A stretch of DNA of 53,290 nucleotides from Stomatobaculum sp. (GCA_017449925.1 JAFSYO010000133.1:1-53290); one strand, 5' to 3'; counted from the stretch's first letter, positions 1 through 8,869 are shown. The notes: generated by a model from the sequence alone, not told the origin. Made by a program: numbers and translations.

Positions 1-1
1 T

Positions 2-75
2 GGAGCTTTAGCTCAGCTGGTTAGAGCAGTCGGCTCATAACCGATCGGTCCCGGGTTCGAGTCCCCGAAGCTCCA
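2..75 (+). tRNA. tRNA-Met(CAT)
   Basis: A full cloverleaf can be drawn: a 7-bp acceptor stem (GGAGCTT with AAGCTCC), T8-A9, a D stem GCTC/GAGC, anticodon loop CTCATAA and a T arm with GGTTCGAGTC. The CAT anticodon fits elongator Met but also a lysidine-modified Ile tRNA, which sequence alone does not settle. It lacks the GGG/CCC anticodon-stem pairs of an initiator. The 3' CCA is not encoded, as in the other three tRNAs here. It is first in a cluster of three that share a terminator. Confidence 0.95.
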
Positions 76-85
76 CTTGTTTTAT

Positions 86-158
86 TCCTTGTTAGCTCAG
101 TCGGTAGAGCACGCGGCTGTTAACCGCGGTGTCGTTGGTTCGAGTCCAACACAGGGAG
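86..158 (+). tRNA. tRNA-Asn(GTT)
   Basis: The acceptor stem TCCTTGT pairs with ACAGGGA (one G-T wobble), followed by discriminator G. The D arm is GCTC/GAGC. A 5-bp anticodon stem encloses loop CTGTTAA with anticodon GTT at 119-121, and the T loop is TTCGAGT. The 5' U and discriminator G are usual for Firmicute tRNA-Asn. CCA is not encoded. Confidence 0.96.
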
Positions 159-162
159 TTTA

Positions 163-236
163 GGCCTGGTGGCTCAGTTGGTTAGAGCGCCGCCCTTTCA
201 CGGCGGAGGTCGACGGTTCGAGTCCGTTCCGGGTCG
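163..236 (+). tRNA. tRNA-Glu(TTC)
   Basis: The acceptor GGCCTGG pairs with CCGGGTC (G-T wobbles included). The anticodon stem CCGCC/GGCGG encloses CTTTCAC, giving anticodon TTC. The T stem is GACGG/CCGTT. It lies 4 bp after tRNA-Asn and directly before the terminator, so the three tRNAs are probably one transcript. CCA is not encoded. Confidence 0.95.
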
Positions 237-238
237 CG

Positions 239-270
239 AAAAGCATTCTGCTGAGCAGAGTGCTTTTTTC
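239..270 (+). terminator. tRNA cluster terminator
   Basis: The imperfect hairpin AAGCATTCTGCT/AGCAGAGTGCTT has a very short loop and ends in a run of six T. It starts 3 bp after tRNA-Glu and ends about 35 bp before the next start codon, so the following gene probably needs its own promoter or some read-through. Confidence 0.85.
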
Positions 271-304
271 AGTTGTGAGATCTGTCTTAGGAGGATCGTT
301 CATC

Positions 305-1540
305 ATGATGAAAAAAGGAATCTCGATTCTTTTGGCTATGATACTGGCAATGACCACTCTTACAGCCTGCGGAAAAGGCGGCGCGGAGGCTCCGAAGGAG
401 ACAACTGCAGCCGCAGCAGCTTCCGAAGCCGGCACCACAGCCGCAGCAGAAACGAAAGCAGCTTCTGAAACCACCGCCGCGGCGGAAGAATCTCCCGCAG
501 CCGATTCCGGAGCTGTCTCTGATTCGGAGCCGGACACCAGCGTGGAAGGGGAACTGGTGATCTACGCCTCTATGTATCCCTTCGCCCTCGATATGCTTGA
601 CGAGGCTCTGAAGAAAAAATTCCCGGAGCTGACCCCCGGCAATGACGGAAGTTTCTTTTTCTATTCCGGGACCAGCGCCCTGATCACCAAGATCTACGGC
701 GAGATGGGGGACAAGAAGGACCAGCCGATCGGCGGCGACATGTTCATGGTGGCGGAGCCGTCCTTCTCCTTGGAAATGAAGGACTACGGCTACCTGGAGT
801 CCTTTGAGGTGGAGAACGCCGCGGAACGTCTCCGCTTCCCCTGCGACCCGGAGGGTTACTGGTATCCGGTGCGTGTCTGCAACATGGTCCTGGCCTGCAA
901 CCCGGAAAAGGCAGCCGAGTGGGAGGCGAAGGGCGTCCGCATTCCGAAGACCTTTAAGGATTTTGCCTATGATCCCTCTCTGAAAAATTACATCTCCATG
1001 GGTGATCCGCTGACCAGCGGCACCGCCTACGCCGCAGTCTGTTCCCTTCTGGAGACCTACGGGGAGGAGTATCTGGATAAACTCGGTGAGAACAAGGTCA
1101 TGAGAGAGTCCGGCTCCACCGCCATCGCGAAGCTCCAGAGCGGAGAGTGCGCCGCCATCATGATCCTGGAGGAATCCGTCCTGAAATATATCCACGATGA
1201 AGAGGAGAAGGGGAACAAGGTGACGAATCTCGAAGTCATTTACCCGGAGGACGGCGTGGTCCTGATCCCCTCGACGGTCATGATCGTAAAGGAAGAGTAC
1301 TCCAAGAACGTGAATACAGAGGCCGCTGAGGCCGTGGCGCAGTGGTTCCTGACGGAAGAGGCCCAGAAGCTGATCATGAAGGCCTACATGCACTCCGTCC
1401 TTGCAGGCATGAAAGAGCATCCTGAGAACTCCGTGGACACCGATTCCCTGATCAAGAAGGATATGGGCGTCGACTGGGAGAAGGCTTACAAGAATCGCAG
1501 CCAGATAGTGAATCTCTGGACTGAAGAAGTGACGCAGTAA
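305..1540 (+). CDS. Iron(III)-type ABC transporter substrate-binding lipoprotein
   Basis: Probable extracellular binding protein of the importer encoded by this and the next two genes. It begins with a lipoprotein signal ending in the lipobox LTAC (Cys at about residue 21). A low-complexity Ala/Thr/Glu linker of about 60 residues follows, then a family 1 solute-binding domain starting near VIYASMYP and containing an FFYSGTSALITKIYGEM segment typical of the AfuA/FbpA/PotD-like group. ATG 305 is chosen because TTAGGAGG lies 8-15 bases upstream; the frame is open further upstream but runs into the tRNA terminator. The operon with a FbpB-like permease and FbpC-like ATPase suggests ferric iron. 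Related importers carry thiamine, polyamines or aminophosphonates, so the substrate is inferred. Confidence 0.85.
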   Translation: MMKKGISILLAMILAMTTLTACGKGGAEAPKETTAAAAASEAGTTAAAETKAASETTAAAEESPAADSGAVSDSEPDTSVEGELVIYASMYPFALDMLDEALKKKFPELTPGNDGSFFFYSGTSALITKIYGEMGDKKDQPIGGDMFMVAEPSFSLEMKDYGYLESFEVENAAERLRFPCDPEGYWYPVRVCNMVLACNPEKAAEWEAKGVRIPKTFKDFAYDPSLKNYISMGDPLTSGTAYAAVCSLLETYGEEYLDKLGENKVMRESGSTAIAKLQSGECAAIMILEESVLKYIHDEEEKGNKVTNLEVIYPEDGVVLIPSTVMIVKEEYSKNVNTEAAEAVAQWFLTEEAQKLIMKAYMHSVLAGMKEHPENSVDTDSLIKKDMGVDWEKAYKNRSQIVNLWTEEVTQ

Positions 1541-1606
1541 CAAGACAGAAAACCGACACAGCAGCATGGCAGAAATAACGGCACAACGACTATAAAGAGG
1601 ACACCT

Positions 1607-4081
1607 ATGATGAAGAAAAATATGTCAAAAACGGGGCTGGCCCTTTTTCTTCTGATGGGCGTCCTTTTGATATTCCTGGGCCTGAAGGGACAGCAGGAAT
1701 TCGCTGCCTCAGGCTTCAGTTCCGAGAGCGCCTACCAGGCGATCCATCGCCTGTCCCGGGAAGTGGACCAGGCTTGGAAGCGGAAGATGCAGCCGGCCCT
1801 GAAGCAGCTTTCGGAGGATGAGCGGGAGAGCCTGTACCGGACAGCGGAAGCTCTTCTTGCAGATACCTCCGCAGGCACCGCAAATGAAGATGCGGCACAG
1901 GCCTCTGAGCGTTCAGCGGACGATGCTGACATCATCCGCGTTCTTTCCGCCGCCTATCTTCTTGACGGGCCGAAGATCGAGAACGCCGAGCGAAAAAAGA
2001 TTGCCGCTATGGCGGAAGATGAGGCGGCGAAGTTCCGACTGAAGCTGCTTTGCTGCGCGGCCGGAGAGACTTCTGGCACCCCGGGCGAAAGTTCAGACAT
2101 CCCGGAGGAGATCAGAAAGACAGCAGGTAAAAAGGAAGGACTGGAGCAGAAGGCGGTCTTTATGATGGCTTTCTTTACCAGCGGCGGCCTGAAAGACAGC
2201 CGTGTAACGGAAAGTGTGAACCTTCTGAAAAAGAGCGTCCGGGGCAAGGACCGTCATGCCGGGGTGATCCGCATGATCGCCTCCGGGGAGATCTCCTGGA
2301 TGGACGCGCAGATCTTGAGCCGCAGCCGCACCGTGGTGCTTTTCGGTGTGCTTATTGTGCTGGACGCCCTTCTTCTTGCCCTCCTTATGCGGGCGGAGAG
2401 AAGATGGGCCTTTGATGTCAAGTGGATCTTCATCCTTCTGATCCTTGACTTTATGCTGGTGTTTCAGCTGCTCCCGCTGATCTTCATCCTGTGGAGGGCG
2501 GTGTTCCCGGAGGGAACATTCTCCCTGGACACCCTGCGCCGGCTGGTCACCTATCCCATGAACCGGGAGGCACTGAAAAACACGCTGATCGCGGCGTTCG
2601 CCTCCATGGTCTTCGGAACAGCCTTCGCGTTCCCGCTGGCCTGGCTTGTGGGGCGCACAGATCTGTACGGCAGAAAGCTTTTCCGCTGGCTGTTCGTGCT
2701 GAGTTACATGGTCCCGCCTTACGTGGGGGCCATGGCCTGGCTCCGCCTGATGAACCCGAACGTAGGCACCATCAACCAGTGGCTCCGGATGCTGTTCCGG
2801 CTGGGGGACGGCCCCGGTCCGCTGAACGTATACACCCTTCCCGGCATCATCTGGGTGCTGACGACTTTTTACTACCCCTACGCCTTTATCACCGTAAGCC
2901 GGGCAATGGAAAAGATGGATCCTTCGCTGGAAGAAGCGGCAAGGGTCTCCGGGGCATCGCCCTTCAGGACGGTCCTTACGGTCACGCTGCCGCTGATGAC
3001 GCCGTCCCTCATCGCCGGTGCGCTGCTGGTGTTCATCAGCGCCGCCAGCTGCTACGGGATCCCCTCTATCATCGGAACCCCGGGCAATGTCAGCACGGTG
3101 ACCACGAGGATCGTTGAGTATGTCGCCCTGGGGCAGCAGGGCATGAATGATGCCACCGCGTTGTCCGTTTTCCTGATGGGGACGGCGGTGTTGATCCTCT
3201 TTATTTCGGAAGTGGTGCTGGCGAAGAAGCAGTACATCACGGTCTCCGGAAAATCCGTGCGGCCCGCCATCGTGGAGCTCAGGGCGTTCCGCATTCCGCT
3301 GACGATCCTGGTGGCTTTATTCGCGGGACTGGTCATCTTCCTGCCCTTCTTCACGATTTTAACCACCTCCTTTAAGGTGGATATCGGAAAGAACATCTTT
3401 GCGCCGGGCAACTTTACGTTAGTGAACTGGACCACAGTCTTTAACCGCGGCGAGACCATGAGCTGTCTTAAGAACTCCTTCCTGTTCGCATCAGCCGCGG
3501 CGACGGTGGGCCTTCTCATCGCTGTCTTAATGAGCTGGCTTCTGCAGCGCACCCGGGTCAGGGGCCGGGGCATCCCCGCGTTCCTCATCACCCTCGGGTC
3601 CGGCACCCCGTCCGTCGTCATCGCCCTCGGGCTGATCATGACGATGCGCGGGAACTTTGGAATCAATATCTACGGGACGGCGTACATCATGATCATCGCC
3701 TATATGATCAAATATATGTTGATGGGGATGCGCACCGTGGTATCCGCGCTGAGTCAGATCCACCAGTCCCTGGAGGAATCCAGCCTGGCATCGGGCGCGG
3801 GGTGGCTTTACACCATGCGGAAGATCAACGTGCCGCTGATCCTCCCGTCGGTGGCCGCCAGCTGGTTCCTGATCTTCATTCCCAGTTTCTACGAGCTGTC
3901 CATGACGACATTGCTCTACTCCACCACGACAAAGACCATCGGCTTTCAGCTTTACGAGTACTGGACCTTTACCAGCCAGCCCATGAGCTGCGCCATGGCT
4001 TTCGGCATCCTGATGATCGTCGTGGCCCTGAATTTCCTGTTGGGAAAGATCACAGGCGGCGCGCTCTCCATCAGCGGATGA
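1607..4081 (+). CDS. Fused double-permease subunit of iron-type ABC importer
   Basis: Membrane channel of the importer, with both permease halves in one 824-residue chain as in FbpB/ThiP-type proteins. Each half has a cytoplasmic EAA-like coupling loop: EEAARVSGASPF in the first and EESSLASGAGWLY in the second. Unusually, the first permease half is preceded by a transmembrane helix (about residues 10-28), a roughly 210-residue hydrophilic segment and another helix (about 240-260). Typical family members start almost directly with the permease. ATG 1607 begins MMKKNMSK, after a weak AAGAGG. It sits 66 bp after the binding protein and 52 bp before the ATPase. Confidence 0.85.
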   Translation: MMKKNMSKTGLALFLLMGVLLIFLGLKGQQEFAASGFSSESAYQAIHRLSREVDQAWKRKMQPALKQLSEDERESLYRTAEALLADTSAGTANEDAAQASERSADDADIIRVLSAAYLLDGPKIENAERKKIAAMAEDEAAKFRLKLLCCAAGETSGTPGESSDIPEEIRKTAGKKEGLEQKAVFMMAFFTSGGLKDSRVTESVNLLKKSVRGKDRHAGVIRMIASGEISWMDAQILSRSRTVVLFGVLIVLDALLLALLMRAERRWAFDVKWIFILLILDFMLVFQLLPLIFILWRAVFPEGTFSLDTLRRLVTYPMNREALKNTLIAAFASMVFGTAFAFPLAWLVGRTDLYGRKLFRWLFVLSYMVPPYVGAMAWLRLMNPNVGTINQWLRMLFRLGDGPGPLNVYTLPGIIWVLTTFYYPYAFITVSRAMEKMDPSLEEAARVSGASPFRTVLTVTLPLMTPSLIAGALLVFISAASCYGIPSIIGTPGNVSTVTTRIVEYVALGQQGMNDATALSVFLMGTAVLILFISEVVLAKKQYITVSGKSVRPAIVELRAFRIPLTILVALFAGLVIFLPFFTILTTSFKVDIGKNIFAPGNFTLVNWTTVFNRGETMSCLKNSFLFASAAATVGLLIAVLMSWLLQRTRVRGRGIPAFLITLGSGTPSVVIALGLIMTMRGNFGINIYGTAYIMIIAYMIKYMLMGMRTVVSALSQIHQSLEESSLASGAGWLYTMRKINVPLILPSVAASWFLIFIPSFYELSMTTLLYSTTTKTIGFQLYEYWTFTSQPMSCAMAFGILMIVVALNFLLGKITGGALSISG

Positions 4082-4133
4082 TGACAGCGCATTTTGTCAG
4101 CAGATAACAGATGACACAGAAAGGACCAGACAG

Positions 4134-5207
4134 ATGGCAGGTGTCGGATTAAAACAGATCACAAAATCCTTCGGCAGCAGCGCAGTGCTGAAAATGATCG
4201 AGGAAACCTTCCAGGAAGGGGAATTTATCACCCTCCTCGGCCCCTCCGGCTGCGGAAAGACAACACTGCTCCGCATTATCGCCGGCTTTGAACGTCCGGA
4301 TTCCGGAGAAGTGTATCTCGGGGACCGCCTGGTCTCTGGCAGCAAGGCCTTTGTGCCTCCGGAGCAGAGAGGCATCGGGATGGTGTTCCAGAATTACGCG
4401 GTGTGGCCTCACATGAACGTTTTTGAGAACGCCGCCTATCCCCTGAAGGTGAGGAAGACCGCCGCCGAGGAGATTCGGAAGAAGGTGGGGGAGGTCCTGG
4501 AGATGACCCATCTCACCCAGTACGCGGACCGCTTTCCGAACCAGCTGTCTGGCGGACAGCAGCAGAGAGTGGCCCTGGCGAGGGCGCTGGTGGGGGAGCC
4601 GGAGGTGCTCCTTCTGGACGAGCCGCTGTCCAACCTGGACGCGAAGCTGAGGGAGACCATGCGTTTTGAGATAAAGGAGATCCAGAAAAAGCTGGGTATC
4701 ACGGTGGTCTACGTGACCCATGATCAGACCGAGGCCATGGCTATGAGCGACCGCATCCTGCTCCTGAACCGCGGCGTGGTGCAGCAGAGCGGGACGCCGG
4801 AGGAGATCTACAACAAGCCGGTGAACCAGTTCACGGCGGATTTCCTGGGAAAGGTCGATTTCTTCAAAGGAGAGGCAGAAGATGGCCGCATTCTTCTGCG
4901 GGACATGAACGGGCAGTCCATCCCCTACGACGGACCCCTCCGCGGAAAGGTGGATGTGGCGGTGAGGCCGGAAAACATTTCCTTCCGGGAAGAAGGGATG
5001 CTCCGGGGCGTGCTGGAGAGGCAGTACTATCTCGGGGACGTGAACGACTGCCGCGTGCGGGCGGGCGACGCACTGATCCGCGTGACGGCGGAAGGGAGTA
5101 CTTACAGGATCCTTCAGACCGGTCAGGAAGTGCGGCTGTCCATCAGACAGTTCATGGTATTCAAGGATGACGGCGCCCTGGAGGAAATGCTTCAGATCCA
5201 GACATGA
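4134..5207 (+). CDS. Iron/polyamine-type ABC importer ATPase
   Basis: Nucleotide-binding subunit that powers the importer. Visible motifs are Walker A GPSGCGKT (residues 36-43), signature LSGGQQQR (from about 138), Walker B LLLDEP (about 159-164), the D-loop SNLDAKL and the switch His in VTHDQTEAMAMSD. The C-terminal ~110 residues form a TOBE-like region (VAVRPENISF), as in FbpC/PotA ATPases. Its 357-residue length is normal. It ends the three-gene operon; a TATAAT-like box at 5241-5246 suggests that the next gene is transcribed separately. Confidence 0.9.
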   Translation: MAGVGLKQITKSFGSSAVLKMIEETFQEGEFITLLGPSGCGKTTLLRIIAGFERPDSGEVYLGDRLVSGSKAFVPPEQRGIGMVFQNYAVWPHMNVFENAAYPLKVRKTAAEEIRKKVGEVLEMTHLTQYADRFPNQLSGGQQQRVALARALVGEPEVLLLDEPLSNLDAKLRETMRFEIKEIQKKLGITVVYVTHDQTEAMAMSDRILLLNRGVVQQSGTPEEIYNKPVNQFTADFLGKVDFFKGEAEDGRILLRDMNGQSIPYDGPLRGKVDVAVRPENISFREEGMLRGVLERQYYLGDVNDCRVRAGDALIRVTAEGSTYRILQTGQEVRLSIRQFMVFKDDGALEEMLQIQT

Positions 5208-5357
5208 TAATCTGTGCGTTATGTGTGACAGATCGAAGCCTATAATGACGGAAATCCATGGACAGAGACTCTTTCATGAGCTTTGATCATTCATGGATCG
5301 ATTCACGTTGGAAAATAACGAAGGTTTGAATATAAAAAAAGAGAGAGGATACGAAAA

Positions 5358-6827
5358 ATGAAGAAGAAAGCAGGAATGATTTTTGCAGCAGGACTCCTGG
5401 CCCTGACTGCGGCATGCGGACAGGGCACAGGCAAGACAGAGACGACGCCGGAGGCGACTGCGGCAGCGACCACAGCAGCAGCGGAGACGAAGGCTGCCGA
5501 AACAAAAGCGGAGGAAATGAAGACCGCCGAAACAAAAGCAGAGGAAACCAAGGCAGAAGAAACAAAGGCCGCCGAAGACAAGGTCTACAAAAACAGCAAG
5601 GGATGGCAGGTGCGCTATGATCCGTCCCTCATCGAGGTGAAGGAAGAGAAGGACGGCGCGACCTTTACCTACACCGGCGAAGCGGAGGGCACCGACAAAG
5701 TTACGATCAGCTTTGCAGAAGGAAAGCAGCCGGAAGAGCTTCTCTATGAGCTTACGTCTTCCTGGGGCGACCAGGAAAAGATCGACAGAAGCGAAGGCTT
5801 CTTCCCGGGAGCGCCCGAGAACTGGGCTTTCTGGCGTGTGATGAACGCGGATACCGCCTCTGACGGTATTGCCCGGACCGCCATCGCGGGAGAATACAAC
5901 GGCGGCGTGCTTTACTTCGATGTCGAGACTACTCCGACTGGCGATGACGCAACGGATATGCAGGTGAGCGATGTCCTGGCTGAGGTCATCGATTCCATCG
6001 AATTCGAGAACTTCGAGCCCCAGACCATGTACGAGTATGTGCCGGGCACTTACACCCAGACCATCACAGAGGAGATCGAAGGAACGGATACGACTTATGA
6101 GTACTCTGTGATCCTGAACAAGGATCACAGCGGTAAGATTTGCATGCAGGACGATATCGATATCTACTGGAGCAGCATCGAGCTCATGGACGCGAATACC
6201 CCGGGCGTCGCCTGGGAATACGACATCGAGGGCGACAACCTGATGCTGAACCAGGACGGAATCTGGCTTACCTTTACGAAGCAGCCTGAGACCAGCGCCC
6301 GCAGCTCAGGCCTTGCGAAGGACCATGTCCAGACCACGGATACCGAGGGATGCGACACCTTCACCCAGATCGTCGACAAAAAGCTTGCCGACGGCCAGGG
6401 TTACGCTAATGTGAAACTGGACGAGACCGACGTGCTCCTCGTTTCCTCTAACACCTACAACGGCGGAGAGGGGAAGGATGCCGCCACGGACGCGGAGATC
6501 TTTGCCTATGAAGACGGAAAGCCGGTCTACCTCGGCTGCGTCATGACCGGCGGGACAGCGAATCCCCTGATGGTGAAGGACGGAAAGCTTTTCGCTGCCG
6601 GACATCACTACGTCGGAAAGTTCACCGTCACCGACGGGAAGCTGATGGTCATGGAAGAAGTGAGAGAATCCTTCGATAAAGACGGAAACGCCTCTTATCA
6701 CTACAATTCCGACGACGGCGGAGACTACAGCAATTTCGATGAGAAGCAGGCAAAGGAGATCTTTGACCAGCTGCTGAAAGAGTATGCGGATGCAGATATC
6801 CTGGCATTCAGCACCGTGAAGAAGTAA
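5358..6827 (+). CDS. Putative lipoprotein with ETKAEE-repeat linker, unknown function
   Basis: I do not recognise the family. The N-terminus is a short basic and hydrophobic signal ending in LTAAC (Cys about residue 20), so it is probably a membrane-anchored exported lipoprotein. Residues 25-75 are a low-complexity linker built from repeats such as AETKAEE. The rest (about 410 residues) has no membrane helix and looks like two beta-rich domains, one starting KGWQVRYDPSLIEV and a C-terminal one with repeated Gly/Asp turns. The start is set by GAGAGGATA just upstream. The gene sits alone between the ABC importer and tRNA-Leu; no enzymatic motif is evident. Confidence 0.8.
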   Translation: MKKKAGMIFAAGLLALTAACGQGTGKTETTPEATAAATTAAAETKAAETKAEEMKTAETKAEETKAEETKAAEDKVYKNSKGWQVRYDPSLIEVKEEKDGATFTYTGEAEGTDKVTISFAEGKQPEELLYELTSSWGDQEKIDRSEGFFPGAPENWAFWRVMNADTASDGIARTAIAGEYNGGVLYFDVETTPTGDDATDMQVSDVLAEVIDSIEFENFEPQTMYEYVPGTYTQTITEEIEGTDTTYEYSVILNKDHSGKICMQDDIDIYWSSIELMDANTPGVAWEYDIEGDNLMLNQDGIWLTFTKQPETSARSSGLAKDHVQTTDTEGCDTFTQIVDKKLADGQGYANVKLDETDVLLVSSNTYNGGEGKDAATDAEIFAYEDGKPVYLGCVMTGGTANPLMVKDGKLFAAGHHYVGKFTVTDGKLMVMEEVRESFDKDGNASYHYNSDDGGDYSNFDEKQAKEIFDQLLKEYADADILAFSTVKK

Positions 6828-6834
6828 TTACAAA

Positions 6835-6863
6835 TTGACGGGAAAACCCGCCTGTGGTATAGT
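6835..6863 (+). promoter_or_regulatory. Sigma-A promoter of tRNA-Leu
   Basis: TTGACG at 6835-6840 and TATAGT at 6858-6863 are separated by exactly 17 bp, close to the housekeeping consensus. The predicted start point lies about 25 bp upstream of the tRNA 5' end. It begins only 8 bp after the stop codon of the preceding lipoprotein gene. Confidence 0.8.
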
Positions 6864-6893
6864 TCTTTTCGGAGTCTGCAAGGCGGATTTTCT

Positions 6894-6979
6894 GCCGGCG
6901 TGGCGGAATTGGCAGACGCCCGGGACTTAAAATCCCGTGGTCAGTGATGACCGTGCCGGTTCGAGCCCGGCCGCCGGCA
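6894..6979 (+). tRNA. tRNA-Leu(TAA)
   Basis: A class II tRNA with a long variable arm. The acceptor GCCGGCG pairs perfectly with CGCCGGC, followed by discriminator A. The anticodon stem CGGGA/TCCCG encloses CTTAAAA, giving anticodon TAA. The variable arm lies between TGGTCAGTGATGACCG and the T arm GGTTCGAGCC. CCA is not encoded. It has its own promoter and terminator. Confidence 0.97.
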
Positions 6980-6984
6980 TGAGG

Positions 6985-7031
6985 AGCCCCGGAAGAGGAC
7001 GTGGAAGCGTCTTCTTCCGGGGTTCTTTTTT
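6985..7031 (+). terminator. tRNA-Leu terminator
   Basis: A long hairpin (CCCCGGAAGA.. pairing with ..TCTTCCGGGG) followed by TTCTTTTTTG. It begins 6 bp after the tRNA and cleanly separates it from the htrA promoter region. Confidence 0.9.
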
Positions 7032-7062
7032 GTGTGAGGAGCGCCAGTCGGAAATCACATGT

Positions 7063-7118
7063 TTTTCACATTTTCAGATGGGGAGAAACACATTTCTGTC
7101 ACATTTCCCCTCTATACT
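7063..7118 (+). promoter_or_regulatory. htrA upstream region with tandem octamers and -10 box
   Basis: Two direct octamers, TTTTCACA (7063-7070) and TTTTCAGA (7071-7078), abut each other. CACATTT occurs twice more at about 7088-7107. TATACT at 7113-7118 is a plausible -10 with no good -35, which would suit an activator-dependent promoter. From memory, Bacillus subtilis htrA-type promoters carry TTTTCA-type octamers linked to the CssRS secretion-stress system; that these sites work likewise here is inference. Confidence 0.45.
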
Positions 7119-7225
7119 TTTGAAGTATCAGAGAAAAAGATATCTGCACTGCAATTCCGGGAAACAGCAGGACCGTAAAGCGGTCAGACCGGAAATCAGC
7201 AAGAGCAGAGCGAGGAGGTACGGAG

Positions 7226-8869
7226 ATGTACGAAGAGAACAATCAGTATCAGAACTTTAACAATATGCCCTATGACAATACAGCAGCCAGCACCTACGGA
7301 ACAGGGACCCCGGCGGGAAGAGACCCGGTTCCCTCCCGGGGAGTGCCGGAGGCCGGCGGAAATAACGGAAACAATGGAAAGAACGGCGGTTCCTTCTGGA
7401 AGAAGATCGGTACCTCTGCAGCATGCGCGCTGGTCTTCGGCGTGGTCGCGGGCGTGACCATGACCGGTGTCAACAATGGCGCGGCGAAGAAGAACGCAGC
7501 ACCTGCCGCGGTGGAAAGCACTGTAGCGGCGGGAACGGAAGCGGAGACCGAGGCGGCAGGTGAAGTGAAGAGTGCTGCGGGAGAAACAAAGGCTGCGGGA
7601 GAAACAAAGGCGGCGGCCGAGTCTGCATCTCAGGCACCTGCCCAGACAAAAGCTGCTCCGGAGACCAAAGCAGCGGCTGATGCATCCGGCGGGGTCATGA
7701 TCATGGACGTCTCCGGGATCGTCGAGAAGGCTATGCCTTCCGTCGTCTCCATCGATGTTATAGGCGAGCAGACCTTCAGCGACTGGTTCGGCCGCACCCA
7801 GACCTATGAGACCGAGGGCGCCGGCAGCGGTATCCTGATCGGAGAGAACGAAACGGAATATCTGGTAGTCACTAACAACCATGTGGTGGCAGATACCACC
7901 CAGGTGACTGTGCAGTTCATCGACGGCGAGAATGCCGATGCAGTGGTCAAGGGAACTGATTCCGGCAAGGACGTGGCTGTGATCGCCATCAAGAAAGAAG
8001 ATGTCAAGCCGGAGACCAAGGAACAGATCGTGATCGCTGAGATGGGTGATTCCGAGAGCCTGAAGGTCGGACAGGGCGTCATCGCCATCGGCAATGCCCT
8101 GGGCTACGGCCAGTCCGTGACCGTCGGATATATCAGTGCCTTGAACAGAAGCGTCACCGCGATGAATGAACTCGGCAAGACAGTTACGGTGGAGAACCTT
8201 CTGCAGACCGATGCCGCCATTAACCCCGGCAACTCCGGCGGCGCGCTGCTGGATATGGAAGGCCGTGTCATCGGCATCAACGAGTCGAAGAGCGTCGACA
8301 CCAGCGTCGAGGGCATGGGCTACGCCATTCCGATCTCCACGGTAAAAGACCTGATCCAGACCCTGTCCACCCAGAAAGCCCAGGTGGCGGAAGAGAAGAG
8401 AGGCTTCATCGGATTCCAGGGCCAGAACGTGGACCTTGACGCTGCAAAGCGGTTCAACATGCCTGAGGGCATCTTCGTTTACAAGATCCTGGAGGACGGC
8501 GCCGCAGCCCTTTCCGAACTGCAGGAGAACGACATCATCGTCAAGCTGGACGGCATGACGGTGAAGACCATCGAAGAACTGCGGGACAAGCTTAGCCGTT
8601 ACGAGATCGGCGAGACTGTCACCCTGACGGTACAGCGTCCCGACGGCAACGAGTACAAAGAGATCGAGATCCAGATCACCCTGGCACCCCAGGGAACGGT
8701 GGACGGCCTGAAGAACAAGCTTCAGAAAGAAGAGCCGAAGGAAGATAAGGAAGAGAATAAAGACAGCGAGAAGAAGGAAGAAGGAAACAATGGAAACGGG
8801 TTCTATGATTTCGACCTGGACGACATTGAAGAATTCTTCAAGAGAGGCGGATTCGAGTTCCGCTGGTAA
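7226..8869 (+). CDS. htrA: HtrA/DegP-family membrane-anchored serine protease
   Basis: Surface quality-control protease for misfolded exported proteins. The order is: Gly/Asn-rich cytoplasmic N-terminus, one transmembrane helix (about 62-82), an Ala/Glu/Thr/Lys linker with ETKAA repeats (about 90-155), a trypsin-like domain, and one PDZ domain (about 392-487). The tail is Lys/Glu-rich and ends in an acidic, aromatic segment. The catalytic triad is intact: His219 (TNNHVV), Asp249 (KDVAVI), Ser337 (NPGNSGG). GAGGAGG lies just upstream of ATG 7226. The single PDZ and N-terminal anchor match Firmicute HtrA rather than proteobacterial DegP. It is monocistronic, with its own terminator. Confidence 0.95.
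   Translation: MYEENNQYQNFNNMPYDNTAASTYGTGTPAGRDPVPSRGVPEAGGNNGNNGKNGGSFWKKIGTSAACALVFGVVAGVTMTGVNNGAAKKNAAPAAVESTVAAGTEAETEAAGEVKSAAGETKAAGETKAAAESASQAPAQTKAAPETKAAADASGGVMIMDVSGIVEKAMPSVVSIDVIGEQTFSDWFGRTQTYETEGAGSGILIGENETEYLVVTNNHVVADTTQVTVQFIDGENADAVVKGTDSGKDVAVIAIKKEDVKPETKEQIVIAEMGDSESLKVGQGVIAIGNALGYGQSVTVGYISALNRSVTAMNELGKTVTVENLLQTDAAINPGNSGGALLDMEGRVIGINESKSVDTSVEGMGYAIPISTVKDLIQTLSTQKAQVAEEKRGFIGFQGQNVDLDAAKRFNMPEGIFVYKILEDGAAALSELQENDIIVKLDGMTVKTIEELRDKLSRYEIGETVTLTVQRPDGNEYKEIEIQITLAPQGTVDGLKNKLQKEEPKEDKEENKDSEKKEEGNNGNGFYDFDLDDIEEFFKRGGFEFRW

Noticed and set aside
287..1567. 426-residue open frame on the minus strand opposite the binding-protein gene
   Set aside because: It is the shadow of a GC-rich coding region: no ribosome-binding site, composition rich in His/Arg/Gly, no recognisable motif, while the plus strand has clear domains.
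6937..7260. 107-residue plus-strand open frame over tRNA-Leu and its terminator
   Set aside because: It overlaps the tRNA, its terminator and the htrA promoter; no ribosome-binding site or homology.
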